Positions 53,440 to 58,511 of a DNA stretch of 58,511 nt are shown piece after piece. A program made the position numbers and the translations under genes. The stretch lies in assembly GCA_913062555.1 (NCBI GenBank), contig CAJXVU010000022.1, positions 1 through 58,511 of the forward strand. Direction: 5' to 3'. The DNA comes from an uncultured Bacteroidota bacterium. GTDB taxonomy: Bacteria; Bacteroidota; Bacteroidia; Flavobacteriales; Flavobacteriaceae. Numbering within the stretch: the first letter of the stretch is position 1; each line of letters opens with the position of its first letter. The notes below the pieces were generated by a model. The model had not been told where the DNA came from, did no database searches, and saw only the letters and a program-made list of their open reading frames with translations.

Positions 53440-54611
53440 AGAGATGCAAATTTACTTAACAAGAATAAGACTTCTGTAATTTGTTGTTCAGAATTATAAC
53501 TGTGTAGACAAAAACGTAGCCGTTCCTTGCCAGCAGGGACCGTGGGAGATAATATCGCTTTTACATCAAACCCTTGTTCTTGGAGTTTTGATGCAATTCC
53601 TTTTACATGATCATTCCCAGAAATAATACAACAATGAATGGCAGAATCACTTTTAATAAAAGCATGTTCAAGTTTTAGTCGTTGAAGTTCTAATTTGAAA
53701 AATTCAATATTATGAGCTAATTGTATAATTGCAGGATGAGAGACTTCACCTCGGTTCGATATGCCTAATTCGCTGTACGCTGATTTAATGGTGGCTAAAG
53801 CATGAGGAGGCAAAGCCGTTGTATAAATAAAACTTCGTGCAAAATTGATTAAATACTGTTTGAGTGTGTTGTTTCCTAAAATTACTGCGGCATGACAACC
53901 TAAGCCTTTTCCAAAGGTAACTAGTCGGGCAAAAACATCGTTTTCCAAACCTAATTCTTGAATTAGTCCGGAGCCATTGCTATTAAAAACGCCTAAAGCA
54001 TGCGCTTCATCTACAATAAAATGTGCCTTGTGGTTTTTGCAAAAAGCTGACATTGCCAGCAAGTCTGGGCTATCGCCATCCATAGAGAATACTGATTCTG
54101 TGACGATGTATATTTCAGTTTCTAAGGGATTTCGACTACGCTCGGTTTCACATTTTTGCTTTAAATCCTCCAGATTATTATGTCTAAACTTATAAGCTTT
54201 AGCATGACTCATTGTAATCCCATCTCTTATAGAGGCATGTATAAATTCATCATACAATATAATATCACCGCGTTGTGGTACAGAGGAGAAAAACCCAATA
54301 TTTGCATCATATCCAGAATTAAATATAAGTGCTGCTTCAATATTATGAAACTCACAAAGCATCGTTTCAACACTGTTAAATAATTGATAATTTCCCGAGA
54401 GTAAACGTGATCCTGTAGAACCGTTTTTTGATATTTTATGCGCCGCTAAAAAATTGTGAGTGTTCTCAAATATGACTTTAGATTTTGAAAACCCTAAATA
54501 GTCATTGGTTGAAAAATCCACCAAATTATTTTGAATACCAAGTTGTCTTAGCGCGTTTTTTGTTTTGCGATCTTGAAGTTTTGATTGTAGTTTTTCAGGA
54601 AATGTACTCAT
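53436..54611 (-). CDS. bioF: 8-amino-7-oxononanoate synthase
   Basis: A 391-residue PLP-dependent enzyme joining pimeloyl-thioester and alanine. Key parts: NDYLGFSKSK, STGSRLLSGN, HASIRDGITMSH, the Asp-His of VDEAHALGVF and the PLP Lys in VTFGKGLGCHAAVI. At about residues 151-163 there is a segment CETERSRNPLETE encoded by a common flavobacterial repeat motif (54130-54150). This suggests that a repeat was inserted in frame into a surface loop without harming the active site. It is the first gene of the operon and has a -7 box 8 bp upstream. Confidence 0.95.
   Translation of the reverse strand: MSTFPEKLQSKLQDRKTKNALRQLGIQNNLVDFSTNDYLGFSKSKVIFENTHNFLAAHKISKNGSTGSRLLSGNYQLFNSVETMLCEFHNIEAALIFNSGYDANIGFFSSVPQRGDIILYDEFIHASIRDGITMSHAKAYKFRHNNLEDLKQKCETERSRNPLETEIYIVTESVFSMDGDSPDLLAMSAFCKNHKAHFIVDEAHALGVFNSNGSGLIQELGLENDVFARLVTFGKGLGCHAAVILGNNTLKQYLINFARSFIYTTALPPHALATIKSAYSELGISNRGEVSHPAIIQLAHNIEFFKLELQRLKLEHAFIKSDSAIHCCIISGNDHVKGIASKLQEQGFDVKAILSPTVPAGKERLRFCLHSYNSEQQITEVLFLLSKFASL
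54130..54150. repeat. Genome-repeat motif translated inside bioF
   Basis: On the plus strand TTTCGACTACGCTCGGTTTC (54130-54149) matches the TTCGACTACGCTC repeat that is usually intergenic in flavobacteria. On the minus strand it is translated as ETERSRN within bioF. A distant version lies at 17996-18031. It probably reflects an in-frame insertion. Confidence 0.5.
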
Positions 54612-54618
54612 CTTAAAA

Positions 54619-54626
54619 CAAAGATA
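54619..54626 (-). promoter_or_regulatory. -7 box (TATCTTTG, minus strand) for the bio operon
   Basis: On the minus strand TATCTTTG fits TAnnTTTG and lies 8 bp before the bioF start codon, so the leader would be nearly absent. A TTG lies 13 nt further upstream. The spacer to the divergent gene (54612-54746) also contains ATTAT-N9-ATAAT (54695-54713), a loose dyad. Confidence 0.45.
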
Positions 54627-54697
54627 TACAATGCCTTTGCAATAGTTAAATAATTAAACTCAAAATTCAAAAATTATCTTTTTATAATAAAAAATTA

Positions 54698-54725
54698 TTG
54701 TTTTACGATAATTTTATTACATTTG
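54698..54725 (+). promoter_or_regulatory. Promoter (TTG-N17-TACATTTG) for the DoxX-like gene
   Basis: TTG at 54698-54700 and TACATTTG at 54718-54725 with 17-nt spacing fit the flavobacterial consensus well. It overlaps the upstream alternative start at 54723, so translation must begin at 54747. Confidence 0.65.
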
Positions 54726-54746
54726 CAATATCAAAAAATTTTAAAA

Positions 54747-55994
54747 ATGAATTTTAATCAATCAAAAAAGGAACATTGGAGTTTTAGTTCTAAAATAGTT
54801 TTCAAATTTATCTTCACCTATTTTGTTTTATTTATACTCTTGTTATTTTTATCGCCCTTTTTGGAAGGTCCAATGCGATGGTTCGCTGAAAATATTCTGA
54901 ATTGGGGTGCTAATTTTCATATGGATAGTACGGGTAGCGGAGACCGGTCTTTTGATTATGTGCGTTTAGGGTTAAATGTAATTTTAGCGTTGATTATTGG
55001 AGTGATATGGTCAATCTCAAAACGAAAACGTGGCTCCTATACCAGCTTATTGTATTGGTTTCACGTGTCACTTAGAATTTTTCTATTTGGAGCTATGGTG
55101 CTTTACGGAATGGTTAAAGTATTTAAAGGTCAATTTGGAGGCCCGAGTTTAGAATTACTTCTACAACCGGTTGGGGAGATGTCTCCTATGGGATTGGCTT
55201 GGACCTTTATGGGGCATTCTATGGCATACAATATTTTTCTTGGTTTTGCCGAAGTATTAGGTGGTGTATTACTGCTTAACCGTAAAACACTTACTCTAGG
55301 GAGTATGATTATTATTGGTGTAATGACCAATGTAGCGATAATGAATTTCACATATGATATTCCTGTAAAATTATTTTCTATACACTTGGTTTTAATGGCG
55401 CTCATTCTATTCATGATAGATGGAAGACGCTTCATAAAGGTGTTTTTAAAAAATGAAATCGCTGAAAAAAACATTCATTTTGTTCCTGCTATTAATCCAA
55501 CGATTAGAAAGTTTATATCTGGCACAAAAGTTTTTGTAACTGCGCTACTAGCAATTGTTATAGTTGTGCAGTGTTTTGTGAGATTTGATATGAGAGATCA
55601 GCTTAAAACAAAATCGGAACTATATGGAATCTGGGAGTCGCGGGTATTTGTAAAAAATAGTGACACCTTAGCGCCGTTGCTAACAGATGACTATCAATGG
55701 CGTTACTTAATAGTGGATTTAAAGAAGAAGGCGGTTATAAAAAAGATGAATGATACTTTAGACAGGTATATATTAGAAATTAATGAAGATCAAAAACGCC
55801 TTGTTTTAAGTCGTGAAAGTGATACGCTACCACATCATTTTTTGTATGAATTAGTCGACCCTGAGACCTTACAATTAAAAGGGCTTTTAGATGGGGATTC
55901 ACTTTATATTCAGTTTAAACACAAACCAAAATCAGATTTTAGACTCCTCAATAGAAAATTTCACTGGGTGAATGAATCTACATATAATTACTAA
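54747..55994 (+). CDS. DoxX-like integral membrane protein with C-terminal soluble domain
   Basis: A 415-residue protein from the ATG at 54747 (MNFNQSKKEHWSFSSKIVFK); the earlier frame start lies inside the promoter. Seven or so spans carry a DoxX-like pattern (LRIFLFGAMVLYGMVKVFKG, AYNIFLGFAEVLGGVLLLNR, IPVKLFSIHLVLMALILFMI). The last 135 residues after a further span form a soluble, probably extracytoplasmic domain (ELYGIWESRVFVKNSDTLAP). DoxX proteins are linked to redox or sulfur stress in other bacteria; the role here is unknown. It is divergent from the bio operon. Confidence 0.75.
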   Translation: MNFNQSKKEHWSFSSKIVFKFIFTYFVLFILLLFLSPFLEGPMRWFAENILNWGANFHMDSTGSGDRSFDYVRLGLNVILALIIGVIWSISKRKRGSYTSLLYWFHVSLRIFLFGAMVLYGMVKVFKGQFGGPSLELLLQPVGEMSPMGLAWTFMGHSMAYNIFLGFAEVLGGVLLLNRKTLTLGSMIIIGVMTNVAIMNFTYDIPVKLFSIHLVLMALILFMIDGRRFIKVFLKNEIAEKNIHFVPAINPTIRKFISGTKVFVTALLAIVIVVQCFVRFDMRDQLKTKSELYGIWESRVFVKNSDTLAPLLTDDYQWRYLIVDLKKKAVIKKMNDTLDRYILEINEDQKRLVLSRESDTLPHHFLYELVDPETLQLKGLLDGDSLYIQFKHKPKSDFRLLNRKFHWVNESTYNY

Positions 55995-56009
55995 TAACAG
56001 ACGTACAAA

Positions 56010-56204
56010 ATGGATTCAAAAACGAGAATAATAAAAGGGAAAAAATTAGAATGTGTTATTTGTAAAAATGATAGGTTTTGGGCTAGAAATACATTGATGA
56101 ATACACCAAAAATGACTTTTTTTAAGTTAGATTGGGCTAATAAATCGGCACTAAACTATATTTGTGATCATTGTGGCTATGTACATTGGTTTATGAATAA
56201 TTAA
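56010..56204 (+). CDS. Small zinc-ribbon protein
   Basis: A 64-residue protein with two Cys pairs (ECVICKNDRF and ICDHCGYVHW) that make a single zinc ribbon, with a basic N-terminus (KTRIIKGKKLE). Such proteins may bind nucleic acid or act as small regulators. It lies 15 bp behind the DoxX-like gene and 11 bp before the first DUF2975 gene on the same strand, so it is part of that transcript. Confidence 0.8.
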   Translation: MDSKTRIIKGKKLECVICKNDRFWARNTLMNTPKMTFFKLDWANKSALNYICDHCGYVHWFMNN

Positions 56205-56215
56205 AATATAATAAC

Positions 56216-56686
56216 ATGAAAAAAGTAAAACTCTTATACCGTCTTCTGGTTTTTATAAATATTTTGACTATTATTTTAATTGGAGTTCAAACTGTTTTTT
56301 TGGTAATTCCAGATCTTTTCCGTGCTAAGGCTTATGAAGAAAATGTTTTTGGGTCTTTTAACCATCTCGTTTTAACATCGCTTTTAGCGTTAATTGTAAC
56401 AGGATCATTTAAGATACAACAAGGGATACATTACATTATAAAAGACGGATTTTTTAATCCCAAAAGTGAAATGAAATTTAATTTGGCAGGGAAGATATTT
56501 ATTGGTTTTGCACTGAGTAGATTGCTTTATATTATCATTACGATGGGCACATTTAAATTAAATGAAATAATCAACGACTCGATTCTAGCTTTTGTAGTGG
56601 TATTATTGGGTATTGGGTTATTGATCTTTGCCGATTTTATTAAAAATGGTGGAATTTTAAAAGAAGAAAACGAATTAACAATATAG
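56216..56686 (+). CDS. DUF2975 membrane protein, copy 1
   Basis: A 156-residue protein with four membrane spans (about 8-30, 45-63, 85-106 and 120-140). The DUF2975 pattern is seen in KIFIGFALSRLLYIIITMG and the C-terminal FADFIKNGGILKEENELTI. DUF2975 genes are often paired with a small YozG-type HTH regulator, as here. It shares its last residues (ENELTI) with the next gene, a paralogue. Spacing of 4 bp to that gene supports one operon. The function of DUF2975 is unknown. Confidence 0.82.
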   Translation: MKKVKLLYRLLVFINILTIILIGVQTVFLVIPDLFRAKAYEENVFGSFNHLVLTSLLALIVTGSFKIQQGIHYIIKDGFFNPKSEMKFNLAGKIFIGFALSRLLYIIITMGTFKLNEIINDSILAFVVVLLGIGLLIFADFIKNGGILKEENELTI

Positions 56687-56690
56687 TTAT

Positions 56691-57239
56691 ATGAAGACCA
56701 TTAAGATTTTAAAAGTATTAATAAATATATTATATGTTTTATTAATTGCGGTATTTGGACTAGGTGTTGCTTTTTTAATAGCAGTACTCTTTTTTAATGA
56801 GCAGTTACCATTCTTTTTACAGGGATATAAAATGCTGTTTACTATGTTTAATTGGAAATTATTTTTAATCCCGTTCACAACGGTAATTAATTTTATTTTG
56901 TTTGTAATAGCTATCTATTTTTTAAGAAAGTGCATCAAACCCTTTGATACTTCAGAGTTTTATTCAATTGTTGTTATTAAAAATTTAAAAAGAGCTGGAG
57001 GCTTGTTTGTGTTTATAGGTATAAGTACTATAGTTTTTAGATTAATAGCAATACTTTATTTTCAAAATCAAATGCCAGTAATTAATGGATATACTGGGCT
57101 GAAAACTACTGGGGCTATAACGTCATCAGTTGATATATCCGTTTTATTTTTAATCATAATTGGCTTGTTCTTTTTACTTTTTAGTAAAGCATTTGCAAAT
57201 GCAAAAGAATTAAAACAAGAAAACGAATTAACCATTTAA
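56691..57239 (+). CDS. DUF2975 membrane protein, copy 2
   Basis: A 182-residue paralogue of the preceding protein with four spans (about 8-31, 48-72, 100-121 and 142-164) and the same C-terminus (AKELKQENELTI). It is more divergent and longer in the first loops. It begins 4 bp after copy 1 and ends 3 bp before the HTH gene. Tandem copies suggest a duplication that kept the C-terminal tail, perhaps a shared binding or sorting element. Confidence 0.82.
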   Translation: MKTIKILKVLINILYVLLIAVFGLGVAFLIAVLFFNEQLPFFLQGYKMLFTMFNWKLFLIPFTTVINFILFVIAIYFLRKCIKPFDTSEFYSIVVIKNLKRAGGLFVFIGISTIVFRLIAILYFQNQMPVINGYTGLKTTGAITSSVDISVLFLIIIGLFFLLFSKAFANAKELKQENELTI

Positions 57240-57242
57240 CCT

Positions 57243-57449
57243 ATGGCTATAATTGTAAATCTTGATGTGATGCTTGCTAAACGCAAAATGAAAAGCAAGG
57301 ATTTGGCAGAAATTGTTGGAATAACCACCGCAAATTTGTCCATCTTAAAATCTGGAAAAGCCAAGGCTATCAGGTTTTCTACCTTAGAAGCTATTTGTAA
57401 GGCACTAGACTGTCAGCCCAGTGATATTTTGGAATATGTTGAGAACTGA
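57243..57449 (+). CDS. Small HTH regulator (XRE, YozG-like)
   Basis: A 68-residue DNA-binding protein made of one helix-turn-helix domain (LAKRKMKSKDLAEIVGITTA, NLSILKSGKAKAIRFSTLEA, ICKALDCQPSDILEYVEN). YozG-type regulators are typically encoded with DUF2975 proteins and probably control the same operon. It is the last gene of the group, 3 bp behind the second DUF2975 gene. Confidence 0.92.
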   Translation: MAIIVNLDVMLAKRKMKSKDLAEIVGITTANLSILKSGKAKAIRFSTLEAICKALDCQPSDILEYVEN

Positions 57450-57858
57450 AGAGAGGTCTTTTATGTGTTTCTAGTCATTTTGGCTAAAAGGAGAAACCCC
57501 CTTTGAGTAAACCAATTGGGATGAGATTTCTCAATCGTCTCTCTTTCGAAATGACAGATTCTATCTATTGACAATTCATTTTTTTTAGGAGACATCATTT
57601 TTATACCTTCGATTTTTTTTATACTCATTCTCAAATAGACTATTTTAGTCACTTATTTACTGATAATATTTTAATACTTAACAAGGGTTTTAAAAACGAA
57701 TTGTAACATTAAAATAAAATCGTTGTCTTTAGTGAAATATTATAATTGAATTAATGACATTCAGTGATAAAATTAAAAACACTATTCAATCATGAAATGA
57801 GCCATTTTGAATAAATGGCGAATTTGATTTGACAAACACTAAAATAAATAACTTCCAG
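57450..57858. other. 409-bp gene-free spacer with repeat and small hairpin
   Basis: Contains the REP-like repeat at 57474-57555 and a 7-bp hairpin (GCCATTT at 57801-57807, AAATGGC at 57813-57819, 5-nt loop) without a T-tract. No ORF is credible here: a 63-codon minus-strand frame merely crosses the repeat. Confidence 0.6.
57474..57555. repeat. REP-like inverted repeat of the GTCATTTCG type
   Basis: The ends GTCATTTTGG (57474-57483) and CTTTCGAAATGAC (57543-57555) face each other; the inner parts (AAAGGAGAAA and GAGATTTCTCAATCG) continue the imperfect pairing. This is the palindromic GTCATTTCGA...GAGAAATCTC repeat that is frequent in intergenic DNA of Bacteroidota genomes. Confidence 0.6.
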
Positions 57859-58511
57859 ATGAAAAAAACACTGTTATTATTAGTCTTATTGGCATTTTTT
57901 AATTGCAAAGAAACGACCACCGATGACTCTTCAAAAGGGATATCATCAGTATACACTATTTCTTTTGAGAACGCGGTACACCATGAAGCTACTGTAGATG
58001 CAATATTTACAAATTTAGAAGCTGGTGAAGTAGAATTTAGAATGAGTCGTACCTCTCCTGGACGTTATGCCTTGCATGAGTTTATGAAGAATATCTATGC
58101 CGTAAAAGTAACTGATGGCAAGGGCAATGTTTTGGAAAGTACACGACCAGATCCATATTCTTGGAAGGTTAAAGGACATGATGGAACCCTAAAAGTGAGC
58201 TATACCTTGTTTGCTAATCGCGGCGGAGGAACTTATGCTCAGATTGACGAAACACATGCACATTTAAATATCCCAGCTACATTTATCTATGCACCAAGTT
58301 TAGAAAACGATGAGATTGAAGTGACCTTTAATGTTCGTGAAGATTTGGGGTGGAAAGTTGCTTCCCAATTAAAACATGTAGAAGGCAATACTTATAATGC
58401 TAGAGATTTACAGTATTTTATGGATAGCCCAACAGAGATAAGTAATCATGGGGTGCGTTCTTTTGATGTTGATGGACAAACGGTAAATTTAGTATTACAC
58501 CATAATGGAAC
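57859..58511 (+). CDS. M61-type aminopeptidase lipoprotein, N-terminal part (cut by window end)
   Basis: The frame runs from the ATG at 57859 to the window end (217 residues visible). It opens with a lipoprotein signal (MKKTLLLLVLLAFFNC; Cys16). The following domain (YTISFENAVHHEATVDAIFT, MSRTSPGRYALHEFMKNIYA, VSYTLFANRGGGTYAQIDET) matches the N-terminal domain of M61 glycyl aminopeptidases, which also have a catalytic HExxH domain and a PDZ domain further on. These lie outside the window, so activity is not verified. Confidence 0.85.
   Translation, partial: MKKTLLLLVLLAFFNCKETTTDDSSKGISSVYTISFENAVHHEATVDAIFTNLEAGEVEFRMSRTSPGRYALHEFMKNIYAVKVTDGKGNVLESTRPDPYSWKVKGHDGTLKVSYTLFANRGGGTYAQIDETHAHLNIPATFIYAPSLENDEIEVTFNVREDLGWKVASQLKHVEGNTYNARDLQYFMDSPTEISNHGVRSFDVDGQTVNLVLHHNG

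Noticed and set aside
57461..57652. 63-codon minus-strand frame after the HTH gene
   Set aside because: It is the translation of the REP-like GTCATTTCG repeat, a well-known source of false small ORFs in this phylum.
1..58511. CRISPR arrays, tRNA/rRNA genes, transposases, integrases, prophage genes
   Set aside because: Reading through the gaps and ORFs gave no regularly spaced repeats, no cloverleaf-like segments noticed by eye, and no recombinase-like proteins. A tRNAscan or profile search would be needed to exclude them fully.

Overview
The window looks like a stretch of chromosome from a Flavobacteriaceae bacterium (phylum Bacteroidota). It is AT-rich, its lipoproteins have short Bacteroidota-type signals, promoter boxes of the TAnnTTTG type sit just upstream of several genes, and it carries lineage-typical gene blocks: the complete Bat (aerotolerance) operon, PorZ of the type IX secretion system next to recO, and a bioF-bioD-bioA operon. 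No rRNA, tRNA, CRISPR array, transposase or integrase was seen.

Layout. 1-1037: the tail of an ALDH7-type aldehyde dehydrogenase, a terminator, a small membrane protein and a lipoprotein. 1120-6391 (minus strand): a zinc-ribbon membrane protein, an SPFH/GYF protein, an AlbA_2 protein, a 26-codon remnant of a four-helix-bundle (23S rRNA intervening-sequence type) protein, an SDR and an aldo/keto reductase. 6554-15935: MoxR, DUF58, a two-membrane-span Bat-associated protein, BatA, BatB, BatC, BatD and BatE, all on one strand. 16004-21278: a small protein, then SulP transporter, beta-carbonic anhydrase, DUF2490 protein and a second SulP transporter, probably a bicarbonate uptake and hydration module. 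21441-26030: CvpA, a conserved small protein and pheS, followed by a two-gene island on the opposite strand (lipoprotein with a cysteine-containing hydrophobic tail, plus a 4-TM protein). The island is closed on its far side by a decayed second copy of the pheS 3' end. 26080-35563: housekeeping genes (gpsA, kbp-like, nadD, gmk, yicC-like, thioesterase, DUF1761, FemAB/GNAT-like, ArsC/Spx-like, DinB, CPA1 antiporter). 35570-45750: a DUF3298 lipoprotein, a cystathionine gamma-synthase-type enzyme, gdhA, porZ, recO, a TonB-dependent receptor, recX and a secreted protein. 45819-54611: biotin genes (bioB, then the operon bioF / DUF2007 / bioD / membrane protein / bioA) with a ketoacyl synthase, a Gfo/Idh/MocA oxidoreductase and a Coa1-like protein between them. 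54747-58511: a DoxX-like protein, a zinc ribbon, two DUF2975 paralogues with a small HTH regulator, an intergenic REP-like repeat and the start of an M61-type peptidase.

The most unusual region is 23.6-25.6 kb. A small bacteriocin-like gene pair sits between the intact pheS and a 73-codon decayed pheS tail that can still be read in one frame with two stop codons. This is the pattern left when foreign DNA enters at the 3' end of a core gene. Other points of interest are the pseudogene scrap at 4648-4728, a genome-repeat motif that is translated inside bioF, a terminator buried in the last codons of a convergent gene, and a His-rich multi-span membrane protein built into the biotin operon.
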